Assembly (NCBI RefSeq): GCF_900117445.1
Contig: NZ_FPEJ01000005.1
Location: 248,001 to 312,000 of the forward strand
Source of the DNA: Hyphomicrobium sp. NDB2Meth4
GTDB lineage: Bacteria > Pseudomonadota > Alphaproteobacteria > Rhizobiales > Hyphomicrobiaceae
DNA length: 64,000 nucleotides
Direction of reading: 5' to 3'
Numbering within the stretch: the first letter of the stretch is position 1; each line of letters starts with the position of its first letter. Positions 16,490 through 26,200 of this stretch are shown here, piece by piece. The notes below the pieces were generated by a model that was not told the DNA's origin, made no database searches, and saw nothing but the letters and a program-made list of their open reading frames with translations. Position numbers and translations under genes: made by a program.

Positions 16490-18436
16490 TCACTCGGCCG
16501 CCGAGCGCGACGCCTCGACGATCGCGTGCGCTTCGTCCGCACTCTCGAAGATATGCGGCTGCAATCCGCGACGCTTCAGCGCCTCCTGCATCTTCAGCCG
16601 CATGAACGAGCTAGTCGAATAGCGCGCCGTCGTCGTGTAGTAGTGCTTCATCATGTATTGGATCATCTCGGCGTAATCGTCGTAGAGATCCTCAGCCATG
16701 CGGAAGCCGTCATGATTGACCACCGCATTCACCCGGCGCCCCGCCTTTACGCAAGCATCGACGAGCACTTTCTGCAGATCGACGACGTCGCTCTTCTTGC
16801 GCACGCTCCAGCCCTCGAGGTTGAGGAACAGGATGTTGCGCTCGGGATCGTAAGTGCACCGCTCGCATAGCTTGAGGTTGGTCAGTTCTTCCATGAGTTC
16901 CATCGGCTCATCACGGAAGATGCGAGCATCCATCGGCATCGGCTTGTTGATGATCGGCTTGAAGTCCATGTGCGCGAGGATGTCCCGCTCGATGTCGATG
17001 CCCGGCGCCACCTCGATCAGCTCCAGCCCACCTGGCGTAAGCTGGAACACGCAGCGCTCGGTTACGTAGATCACCGGCTGAGACTTGGACGCAGCGTAAG
17101 AACCGCTGAACGTGATCTGCTCGACCGCCTTCACGAACTTGCGCGCACGGCCCTCGTTCACGATGCGCAGCTTGCCGTCCTCGATGGCAACCTTCAGGCC
17201 GCCCGCCGTGAACGTTCCTGCGAACACCACTGCGCGCGAGTTCTGCGAGATGTCGATGAAGCCACCGCAGCCGTTGAGACGGCCGCCGAACTTGCTGGTG
17301 TTGACGTTGCCTTGCTCGTCCACCTCGGCCACGCCGAGGCAGGTGAGATCGAGACCACCGCCGTGATAGAAATCGAACATCTGGTTCTGATCGATGACGC
17401 TGTCGGCGTTGGCCGACGAGCCGAAGCTCGATCCGCCTGCCAGCACACCACCGATGGCGCCCGCCTCGGTCGTCATCGTCAGGTACTGCGTCACCTGCTC
17501 TTCGGCAGCCACCGCCGCGACACCGTCCGGTGCGCCGACGCCCAGATTGATCGCGCCGTTCAGCGGCAGCTCGAACGCCGCGCGACGCGCAATGATCTTG
17601 CGCTCGTCCAGTTCCATGCGCGGCATGTGCTCGACGGGAACGCGGATCGCACCAGACAGGGCCGGGTTGTAATGCACGCCGTAGTTCATGCGGTGCATTT
17701 CCGGCGGATCGGCCACCACCACGCAATCGACGAGAATGCCGGGTACGCGCACGTCCTTCGGCTTCAGTGAACCATGCGCCACGACGCGCTCGACCTGCGC
17801 GATCACGATGCCGCCGTTGTTATGCGCCGCCATCGCCTGCGCGAGGCAGTCCAGCGTCAGCGCTTCCTTCTCCATCGACAGGTTGCCGGAGGGATCGGCG
17901 CTCGTCGCGCGGATCAGCGCCACGTTGATCGGCGTCGCCTTGTAGAACAGCCACTCCTCGCCATCGACCTCGACGCGCTTGACGATGTCTTCAGTCGTCA
18001 CCTCGTTCACCTTGCCGCCGCCAAGACGCGGATCGACATAAGTGTGCAGTCCCACTTTGGTGAAGAGACCGGGCTGCCCGGAAGCGCACGAGCGATAGAG
18101 CTTCGAGATCACGCCCTGCGGAAGATTGTATCCCTGGATCTTGTTCTTTTGGGCAGCTTCCGCGACCTTCGGCATTCTGCCAAAGTTCGCCGCGATGACA
18201 CGCGACAGCAGACCCTCATGGTGCAAGCGCCCCGTCCCCAGACCCTTCGAGTCACCGGCGCCCGCGCACATGATGAGCGTCAGCCCCTTGGGATGCTGGC
18301 TCTCGACGTAGCGATGTTCCAGCGCGGCGTGCAGCATCTCCGGGATGCAGCTCTGCACGAAACCCGTGGTGCAGACGACGTCGCCATCATTGATCAATGC
18401 GACAGCCTGTGAGGCCGTAATGACCTTGTTCTTCAT
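16490..18436 (-). CDS. acyl-CoA:acetate/3-ketoacid CoA-transferase, two-domain form with C-terminal extension
   Basis: A 648-residue protein. The alpha-type domain comes first (TGFVQSCIPEML, CAGAGDSKGLGTGR), then the beta-type domain with LPLNGAINLGVGAPDGVA and the catalytic glutamate in TTEAGAIGGVLAGG. This is the fused YdiF/Pct layout. These enzymes move CoA between short-chain acids. The last 110 or so residues (from ILFLNLEGWSVRKKSD) are beyond the usual enzyme and look like a separate alpha/beta domain. The substrate cannot be told. It faces the polysaccharide operon tail to tail. Confidence 0.82.
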   Translation of the reverse strand: MKNKVITASQAVALINDGDVVCTTGFVQSCIPEMLHAALEHRYVESQHPKGLTLIMCAGAGDSKGLGTGRLHHEGLLSRVIAANFGRMPKVAEAAQKNKIQGYNLPQGVISKLYRSCASGQPGLFTKVGLHTYVDPRLGGGKVNEVTTEDIVKRVEVDGEEWLFYKATPINVALIRATSADPSGNLSMEKEALTLDCLAQAMAAHNNGGIVIAQVERVVAHGSLKPKDVRVPGILVDCVVVADPPEMHRMNYGVHYNPALSGAIRVPVEHMPRMELDERKIIARRAAFELPLNGAINLGVGAPDGVAAVAAEEQVTQYLTMTTEAGAIGGVLAGGSSFGSSANADSVIDQNQMFDFYHGGGLDLTCLGVAEVDEQGNVNTSKFGGRLNGCGGFIDISQNSRAVVFAGTFTAGGLKVAIEDGKLRIVNEGRARKFVKAVEQITFSGSYAASKSQPVIYVTERCVFQLTPGGLELIEVAPGIDIERDILAHMDFKPIINKPMPMDARIFRDEPMELMEELTNLKLCERCTYDPERNILFLNLEGWSVRKKSDVVDLQKVLVDACVKAGRRVNAVVNHDGFRMAEDLYDDYAEMIQYMMKHYYTTTARYSTSSFMRLKMQEALKRRGLQPHIFESADEAHAIVEASRSAAE

Positions 18437-18935
18437 TTTTGAAGCAGATTCCCCGGTCCGTTGAGGATGCGACGGCGTCCCGGCCAGTCGAACCCCCTGT
18501 CAGGATCTCGTTATTACACCTCCGAAACTAGACGTAGCGGCACACGCCCGCAACGGCCGAAGAGCATTGAAACTACAGCAGACTTTGCTGCACTGCAGTA
18601 GAACCCACCCGCGTCCTACCCGCGAAATAGATGCGCGCTGCGTGCCGATCGTCAGCAGACGCATCGCGTCACGCGGATGGAAGCAAAAGTGTTGCGATCA
18701 GATAGCGACATTGAAGGCATAGAAGTTCCCGCTCTGACCGAACCGTTCGCACCGCAAAGCCAGCGGCAACGTCCGCGCCCCGGGAGGGTAGTCATTTCCC
18801 ACCCCTGCAAAATCGTCTCAGCGTATCGCTGACGCCTTCGATCGACGCCGGAACGCACTATCGGTTGGAAGAGCGGGCGGTGCCGGTCCCGAATCCTCGC
18901 TCAGGTTGCATCACCGCCGAGATCGCCGGACGCCC
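18437..18935. other. intergenic region without a supported gene
   Basis: This 499-base gap between the tex stop and the CoA-transferase start should hold the CoA-transferase promoter. Short reading frames here (for example 18652-18858, minus) have no ribosome-binding site or protein-like composition. I see no repeat or RNA gene. Confidence 0.5.
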
Positions 18936-21242
18936 TTAGCGTCCCTTCTCCTGCGCCTTGCGCAGAGCCGCCGCGAACGCGCTTTCCCCCGACGACTGTT
19001 CCGCCTGCCGCGGAGGCGGAGCGGACGAGCGCGGAGCCGAAGCACTCGGTCGTGCTGCCTGGTGCCCGGCGCCGATGTCGATTGCACCCGACTTCATCGT
19101 CAGCGCGATGCGCTTGCGCGCAACGTCTACCTCTTTGACGCGCACCTTCACCACGTCGCCCGCCTTCACCACCTCGTGCGGGTCCTTGATGAAGCGGTCC
19201 GCCATCTCCGAGATGTGCACCAGCCCGTCCTGATGCACGCCGACATCGACGAATGCGCCGAACGCGGCAACATTGGTCACGACGCCTTCGAGCTGCATGC
19301 CGGGCTTCAAGTCGCCGATGCTGTCGACGCCATCCGCAAAGGTTGCGGTCTTGAATTCCGGACGCGGATCGCGGCCCGGTTTCTCCAACTCGGCGAGAAT
19401 ATCCGTCACCGTTGGAATGCCGAACGCTTCGTCGGCAAACTGCGCCGGCTTCAGCGACTTCAGAAATGCCTTGTCGCCGATGATCGACTTCAGCGGCCGG
19501 CCCGTCGCCGCTGCGATCTTCTCGACAACCTCGTAGGCCTCCGGATGCACGGCCGAACCATCGAGCGGATTCTTGCCATCCATGATGCGCAGGAACCCCG
19601 CCGCCTGCTCGAACGCCTTTGCGCCAAGCCGCGGCACCTTCTTCAGCGCCACGCGCGACTTGAACGCCCCGTTCTCGTCGCGGAAGGCAACGATGTTCGA
19701 GGCAAGCGTCTGATTGAGGCCCGACACGCGCGACAGCAGCGGTACCGACGCAGTATTCACATCGACGCCAACCGAGTTCACGCAATCTTCCACCACCGCA
19801 TCGAGCGAGCGCGCCAGGCCGCCCTGATCGACGTCGTGCTGATACTGCCCAACACCGATCGCCTTCGGCTCGATCTTCACCAGCTCCGCGAGCGGGTCCT
19901 GCAGGCGCCGCGCGATCGACACCGCGCCCCGCAGGCTGACATCGAGATCGGGAAACTCCTTCGCCGCCAGCTCCGACGCCGAATAAACCGAAGCGCCCGC
20001 CTCCGACACCATCGCCTTGGTCAGCTTCAGCTCCGGCATCTTCGCCATCAGCTCGGCGACGAGCTTGTCCGTCTCGCGACCGCCGGTTCCGTTACCGACA
20101 CTGACGATATCGACCTTGTGCTGCTTGCACAGCGACGCCAGCGTCGCCAGCGATCCGTTCCAGTCACGGCGCGGCTCGTGCGGATAAATCGTCGTCGTCG
20201 CCACCACCTTGCCGGTCGTATCGACCACAGCCACTTTGACGCCCGTGCGGATGCCGGGGTCGAGCCCCATCGTCGCGCGCGGGCCTGCAGGCGCCGCCAG
20301 CAGCAGGTCTTTCAGGTTGCGCGAGAATACGCCGATCGCTTCCGCGTCTGCCCTCTCCTTCATGCGCGCGAGCAGGCCCGATTGCAGCGAACCATGCAGC
20401 TTGTCGGCCCATGCGCGGTGCACCGTATCCCCGAGCCACGCATCGGCGGGGCGCCCACGATCGGCAATCCCGAACGCGTTCTTGATGCGCCCCTCGGCAG
20501 GATGCGTCTTCCCCGCCTCGTGCGGAATATCGAGCTCCAGCGCCAGCACGCCCTCGTTCAGGCCGCGCAGCATGGCGAGCGCGCGGTGCGAGGGGATGTC
20601 CTTGATGCGCTGCCCGAACTCGAAGTAGTCGGAGAACTTGGCGCCTTCTTCGTTCTTGCCCTTGCGCACCACCGACTTCAATTCGCCGTCGCTCCACATC
20701 CATTCGCGCAAGCTGCCGACCACCGTCGGCGTTTCCGCAATGCGCTCGATGAGGATGTGCCGCGCGCCTTCCAGCGCCGCCTTCGTATCGGCGATGCCTT
20801 TTTCGCTATCGACGAACTTGGCCGCTTCCGCTTCCGGATTGAGAGCGGGGTTCTGCAGCAGCGTCTCGCTCAGCGGCTCCAGGCCCGCCTCACGCGCGGC
20901 CTGCGCCTTCGTGCGCCGCTTCGGCTTGAACGGTGCGTAGATGTCTTCAAGTTCCATCTTCGTCTCTGCGCCGTTGATCGAACGGGCAAGCTCGGGCGTC
21001 ATCTTGCCGAGACCGTCTATGGTCTTCAGCACCAGTGCGCGCCGGTCTTCCAGCTCACGCAAATAGCCGAGCCGCTCTTCCAGCTTGCGCAGCTGCGTAT
21101 CGTCGAGGCCGCCGGTCTTCTCCTTGCGGTAACGCGCGATGAACGGAACCGTCGCGCCCTCGCCCAGCAGCTCTACAGCAGCGGCGACCTGCTTGGGAGC
21201 AACGTTGAGCTCGGCTGCGATGCGTTGATTGATCTTGTCCAT
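18936..21242 (-). CDS. tex: Tex-family RNA-binding transcription accessory protein
   Basis: A 768-residue protein, the usual Tex length. It has the N-terminal helical domain starting [11 protein letters not shown], the [15 protein letters not shown] segment, a YqgF-like RNase H fold ([16 protein letters not shown]), helix-hairpin-helix repeats ([19 protein letters not shown]) and a C-terminal S1 RNA-binding domain ([21 protein letters not shown]). The end is a low-complexity Ala/Pro/Ser tail. Tex acts on stalled transcription complexes in the cytoplasm. No operon partner is apparent. Confidence 0.93.
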   Translation of the reverse strand: MDKINQRIAAELNVAPKQVAAAVELLGEGATVPFIARYRKEKTGGLDDTQLRKLEERLGYLRELEDRRALVLKTIDGLGKMTPELARSINGAETKMELEDIYAPFKPKRRTKAQAAREAGLEPLSETLLQNPALNPEAEAAKFVDSEKGIADTKAALEGARHILIERIAETPTVVGSLREWMWSDGELKSVVRKGKNEEGAKFSDYFEFGQRIKDIPSHRALAMLRGLNEGVLALELDIPHEAGKTHPAEGRIKNAFGIADRGRPADAWLGDTVHRAWADKLHGSLQSGLLARMKERADAEAIGVFSRNLKDLLLAAPAGPRATMGLDPGIRTGVKVAVVDTTGKVVATTTIYPHEPRRDWNGSLATLASLCKQHKVDIVSVGNGTGGRETDKLVAELMAKMPELKLTKAMVSEAGASVYSASELAAKEFPDLDVSLRGAVSIARRLQDPLAELVKIEPKAIGVGQYQHDVDQGGLARSLDAVVEDCVNSVGVDVNTASVPLLSRVSGLNQTLASNIVAFRDENGAFKSRVALKKVPRLGAKAFEQAAGFLRIMDGKNPLDGSAVHPEAYEVVEKIAAATGRPLKSIIGDKAFLKSLKPAQFADEAFGIPTVTDILAELEKPGRDPRPEFKTATFADGVDSIGDLKPGMQLEGVVTNVAAFGAFVDVGVHQDGLVHISEMADRFIKDPHEVVKAGDVVKVRVKEVDVARKRIALTMKSGAIDIGAGHQAARPSASAPRSSAPPPRQAEQSSGESAFAAALRKAQEKGR

Positions 21243-21442
21243 GCTGCGCTCCTTGCCACCCGGGGCTCATGCAACGCCTTCCCCGAGCCGGTCAAGTAGA
21301 TGCTACCGCTCGCCCGTGGACTGGCCCCAGCAGCAGGCCTCCGCGTGGCGTCAATGAGACAACGTGCGCACCCTTGGACGCTCTTTCCACCGATTCTGTA
21401 AGGCGGCCGCCACACGGCTATTGCGCTGCGCAATGCCGCTGC

Positions 21443-22192
21443 TCACCCGCGCTTCACGCATGGCAGGATATAACTGAAACCCTGAAAGTCGCCGAAATCG
21501 AACTCGACATCGTAGGGCTTCACCACGACATGCACGCCGTCGTCCGGCGGATCGTGCAGCGCCATCAGATACAACGGGTCGATCAACCGCGCTGTATCGT
21601 TGTCCCAATCGGGGCGGCCATATTTGTTCGTCTTCCACACTGTCGCCGCGTCATCGCGCACCTCGTACACTTCGAGATGCACTTCCGGCAGGTACTTCGC
21701 TTTCCCGCCCGGGCGAAAGACATTCGCCAGCTTCTGTCCGCGCTTGATCTCATCGCCTGCTTTGAAGCTGGCGACGTCCTCGTACTTCAGATGATAGAAC
21801 GCCGAGTAATAGTACGGCGCACCCTTATCGAGGTTGAGATCCTCCCGCGTATGCCGGATGAGCAGAGCGCCTTCATCGCCCCACTGCCAATTGGCCTTCC
21901 ATACCGCCGACACCACGCCGGGCGCCGGCGCCAACACCGCATCACCCAGACGCCCACCGTCGATGCCCGAATGCACCTCGTCGCGACGCGTGCCATCCAC
22001 GTCGATCCAACTCGCGTAGAGCGAAGTCAACGGCGAGCAATCATATCCTTCCGGATAGCTCGGCTTCAGCCCCGTGCGCGTAATGTCATAGCCCTTCTTC
22101 ACGGACAGCTTCCCTTGCGCAGCAGGCTGCAATGCTAACAGCGCCACAATGCAAGCAGAGACGCGCAGCACGCTCCTGATATTGATCCTCAC
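21443..22192 (-). CDS. secreted M23-like (LytM fold) protein
   Basis: About 250 residues with a signal peptide. The segment HSGIDGGRLGDAVLAPAPGVVSAV matches the N-terminal part of M23 peptidase domains, and HLEVYEV supplies a second histidine motif. Only one His of the usual H-x-H motif is clear, so activity is uncertain. The GTG at 22192 is chosen because GGAGGGG lies just upstream and it places the signal peptide at the N-terminus. Role: cell-wall remodelling or a non-catalytic LytM adaptor. Confidence 0.65.
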   Translation of the reverse strand: MRINIRSVLRVSACIVALLALQPAAQGKLSVKKGYDITRTGLKPSYPEGYDCSPLTSLYASWIDVDGTRRDEVHSGIDGGRLGDAVLAPAPGVVSAVWKANWQWGDEGALLIRHTREDLNLDKGAPYYYSAFYHLKYEDVASFKAGDEIKRGQKLANVFRPGGKAKYLPEVHLEVYEVRDDAATVWKTNKYGRPDWDNDTARLIDPLYLMALHDPPDDGVHVVVKPYDVEFDFGDFQGFSYILPCVKRG

Positions 22193-22308
22193 ATCCCCTC
22201 CAGTGATTGCGGCCCCACCCATGTGGGAGCGATCGCGCCTTCGTTAAGCGCCTCGGGATCCATTCGGCAATTAGCGTCAACGGTTAACGAAAACGCGCAA
22301 TGTTTTGC

Positions 22309-22341
22309 GCATTTGCTTCAAATGCTCTGCACATTTGTGCA
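22309..22341. promoter_or_regulatory. tandem palindromes upstream of the PPTase-synthetase cassette
   Basis: GCATTTG-CTT-CAAATGC (22309-22325) is directly followed by TGCACATTTGTGCA (22328-22341), both perfect inverted repeats. A third, GTACGA-AC-TCGTAC (22391-22404), lies just before the start codon. Such clustering suggests operator sites for the cassette promoter. No regulator gene is adjacent. Confidence 0.5.
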
Positions 22342-22418
22342 CAAGGGGTTAATCGGCAGCCCCAATTGGCACGCGCCATGCGTCGCTCGCGTACGAACTC
22401 GTACGCAAGGTCCAATGA

Positions 22419-23156
22419 ATGCCAGCCAACACCGCGGTGCGCTCACTACTCAACGCGCCCGACGTCAACCATGAACGCGCCGCAAATACGCTTTGCTTCG
22501 GTGAGCTTGTCGCTCTCCCCGCTTCCGTTCCTGCAGATGTCACCGTATGGCGGCTCGACCGTCGCGAGGATAACTTTGTCGCCCCACGCACCCTTCTCAC
22601 CGCCGACGACTGGCGCGAACTGAGCCGTCTGCGCGGCGACGCGCGCGAGCGCGGCTTTGCTGTGCGCGGCCTGCTGCGCGCAGCGTTAACGCAAGCCGTG
22701 GAGGGCGCCATCGCGCCGGAGGTATGGCAATTCACCAGAAGCCCCTACGGCAAGTTGCTGCTCGCTCCTCACCTGCCCGCGCTCGACTTCAGCATCTCGC
22801 ACGCCGGATTAACCTCGTGCATCGCCATCTCCACTTCGGGGCGCATCGGTCTCGATATCGAGCATTGCGCTGTGCCCAACTGGCACAGCCTCGCCGGTGA
22901 CTTCCTGCTCAGCACAGACCGCGACATGATTAATCGCGCCCCGCCTGCCCAGCGCGAATGTGCGTTTTCGCATGCTTGGACGGCCAAAGAGGCCTTCGCG
23001 AAGTTGCTCGGAGTCGGCCTCGCCATGAGCGCACCTGCCAACGACTGCGGCTTTGGAACGCGACTTGCGACGTGGCAGCTCGAAAGCCCGTCGGGCGCCC
23101 TGAGCATCAGCCTTGCCTTCGATGAACCCGTCGAAAGGGAGCTCAAGCGCGCCTGA
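22419..23156 (+). CDS. 4'-phosphopantetheinyl transferase (Sfp type)
   Basis: A 245-residue enzyme with the Sfp-family motifs: FSISHAGLTSCIAIS, then the Mg-binding GLDIEHC, then WTAKEAFAKLLG. It moves the phosphopantetheine arm of CoA onto a serine of carrier domains. The next gene encodes a synthetase with one such domain, so that is the likely target. The gene start has no strong ribosome-binding site. The two genes are 55 bases apart and almost certainly one operon. Confidence 0.87.
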   Translation: MPANTAVRSLLNAPDVNHERAANTLCFGELVALPASVPADVTVWRLDRREDNFVAPRTLLTADDWRELSRLRGDARERGFAVRGLLRAALTQAVEGAIAPEVWQFTRSPYGKLLLAPHLPALDFSISHAGLTSCIAISTSGRIGLDIEHCAVPNWHSLAGDFLLSTDRDMINRAPPAQRECAFSHAWTAKEAFAKLLGVGLAMSAPANDCGFGTRLATWQLESPSGALSISLAFDEPVERELKRA

Positions 23157-23211
23157 CGCGGCAAGTAACCAAACCGATCCTCAGCTCAAAGAGGACTTAG
23201 GGAAACGCATC

Positions 23212-26200
23212 ATGGCTTTCGTTGGCACCGAGCATACCGGCGTCCCATTGAGCCACCCCACCGCGCCGCGTTTCCTGCATCGCTATTTCGAGCGCCAGGT
23301 CGACCGCGTACCTCATCGCGTCGCCGTGGAGTGCCAGCACACCTCGCTCACCTACGTCGAGCTTGACCGTTACGCCAACCGGATTGCGCATGCCCTGCAG
23401 CGCTGCGGTCTCGAACCAACCGCGCTCGTCGGCATCCTCCTCGACAAGTCTCCGGACCTCTACGCCGCCATGCTTGGCACGCTGAAGGCCGGCGCGGGTT
23501 ACGTGCCTTTGGACCCCAAATTCCCAACCGATCGCATGTCGGCCATTCTCGCTGATTGCGGTGCCAGCGTCGTCGTCACCGATGCCGTGGGCGCCGAGCG
23601 TCTCGGCGACTCGGTCGACGCACGCTTTCTCCTTCTCGATTCCGACAAGGACTGGATCGAAGAGCTGCCCGCCACGGCAATCTCGACCCGCAGTCTCGAT
23701 CTCACGCCCAAAGACCCCTGCTACGTCATCTATACGTCCGGCTCCACCGGCCGCCCCAAAGGCGTGATGATCGAGCACCGCAACGCGTCCGCCTTCATCG
23801 AGGGCATGCTGGAATCTTATTGCGTCGACGAGGACGATCGCATCTACCAGGGCTTTTCCGTCGCCTTCGATGCCTCCGTCGAAGAGATCTGGCTGGCGTT
23901 CTCGCAAGGCGCAACGCTCGTCGTCCCGCCGCAAGACGTATCGCGCTCCCCGGTCGATGCCGCCGAGTTCATCCGGCAGCGTGCCATCACCTACTTTTCG
24001 ACCATCCCGACATACCTCTCAATGATCGATCAGGAGCTGCCGACCGTATCGACCATCGTGGTCGGCGGCGAAGCCTGCTCGACCGAACTCGTCAATAGAT
24101 GGGCAAAGCCCTGGCGCCGACTGCTCAATACGTACGGTCCGACCGAAGCCACCGTCGTCGCCACGCTGTCTGAATGCATCCCCGGTCAGCCCGTCACCAT
24201 CGGCCACGCTCTGCCCGGCTATCGCACCCACGTTCTCGACGAGGACATGGAGCCCGTCGCCGTCGGCGAAGTCGGCGAGCTTTACATCGGTGGTCCAGCC
24301 ATCGCGCGTGGCTACGTAAACGCGCCCGAGATGACGGACGAGCGCTTCCTCCACCTGCCGCTTGTCGATAACGGCCGCCTCTATCGTACCGGCGATCAAG
24401 TCCGCCTGTTGGAGACGGGCGATCTGCAATTCATTGGGCGCATCGACGGGCAGATCAAGATTCGCGGGTTCCGCGTCGAGCTGTCCGAGATCGAAGCCGT
24501 ACTACAGCAGCAGCCGGGAATTCGCGCTGCCGCTGTAAAGGTTGCCCAGACCGAGCAGGGCATGGAGCTCGCCGCGTTCGTAGTCGCCGACAGCGCCGAC
24601 ACGCTCGATGCCGGGATGCTCGCCGAAGTGCTGAGCCGCGTCCTCCCCGAATACATGCTGCCGAAGTATCTCGACGTCATCGCGGACATTCCGCTCTCCA
24701 ACAGCGGCAAAGTCGACCGCAAGGCGCTGCCCGAACCGCACACGCTTCTGAAGCGCACACGCGGCAACATCGAACGCCCCGCAGACGAGTTGGAACGACG
24801 CATTGTCAGCATATGGCAGGATGCGCTCGGCATCCCAGAAATCTCGGTAACCGACGATTTCTTCACCGACCTGCGTGGCCATTCACTCCTTGCAGCGCGC
24901 ACTATCTCCGCGCTGCGAACCAGCTTCGCTAACACCTCGATCGCCGTGCGCGATCTCTATCGCCACCCGACGGTCCGCGCGCTTGCAATCGAGCTGCGCC
25001 AACGCGGCGTCGACAACGGCGAGCCGGCCCATACGGCCGACGAAGCATTGGTGACGCCCAGCGAACTCGCCTTCGCCAGTGTCGGGCCCATCACCCGCAC
25101 CCTCGTTAGTTGGCTGCAGGGCGTTTGCGTTCTCGCCTATTACGCTCTCGAATCCGCGCCTATCAGCTTCGCCATCCTACTCACCACCGCGATCTACAAT
25201 GGCAACATCACCTGGGTGGAAGCCGCCTCCATCTCCACCGTCTTCGGCTTCGGCTACTGGCCGTCGATGGTGTTGCTCACCATCGCTATCAAATGGCTGG
25301 TGATCGGCCGCTATAAGCCCGGGCGCTACCCGGTTTGGGGCTTCTATTACTATCGCTGGTGGCTGGTAACGCGCTTCCAGGCGCTCGCCTGGTCCGACAT
25401 GTTCGCCGCCACGCCGCTGATGAGCCTCTACTATCGCGCCATGGGCGCCCGCATCGGCCGCGGCGTCACGCTTGCAACCTCGCACTGCCTCGCCTTCGAT
25501 GTCGTCTCCATCGGTCGCGGCAGCAGCATCGGCACCGAAACGCAGCTCCTCGGCTGCCGCGTCGAGGATGGCATGCTGGTCATCGCTCCGATCGACATCG
25601 GCCGCGATTGCTTCGTCGGTATGCACTGCAATCTTGGCCTCGACACTCTCATGGGCGACGGCGCACGCCTCGACGACATGTCGGCGCTGTCAGACGGCAC
25701 CGCGCTCGACCCCGGCGAAATGCGCGCCGGATCACCCGCCCTGCACGCAACGGTGCGCGCCCCCGGCGACCAGTTGACGCCGCCGCCGCGCTTCGGCCGC
25801 GCTTTCCTGTTCGGCTTTCTGCACCTCGCCCTCATTTACGCGATGGGTTATTTCCTGCTGGCAACCATCGCCCCGTCCGCATTGCTGATCTTGGCAGCGC
25901 TGTACTTCGCCAGCCCTCTGTGGACGATCCCGGCTGCACTTCTGTCGGTGCCGCTGTCGGTCGCCTGCTATCTGCTCGGCACCATCGCCGTGAAGCGTTA
26001 CCTGATCGGCAGGCTCGAGACCGGCACCATCCGCCAGTACAGCTTCGCCTACCTGCGCCACTGGTTCGCAAAATACCTGATGGAGAATACGCGGCAGATC
26101 ATGATGCCGCTGTACGCGACCGTCTATCTGCCCGCGTTTCTGCGCAAGCTTGGCGCCAGCATCGGCCACGGCTCGGAAATCTCGACTGTCGCTCACATCT

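Noticed and set aside
18906-21299. A 797-codon open frame on the plus strand
   Set aside because: It is antisense to tex, is extremely rich in Arg, His and Leu, and has no domain motif. This is the usual mirror frame of a high-GC gene.
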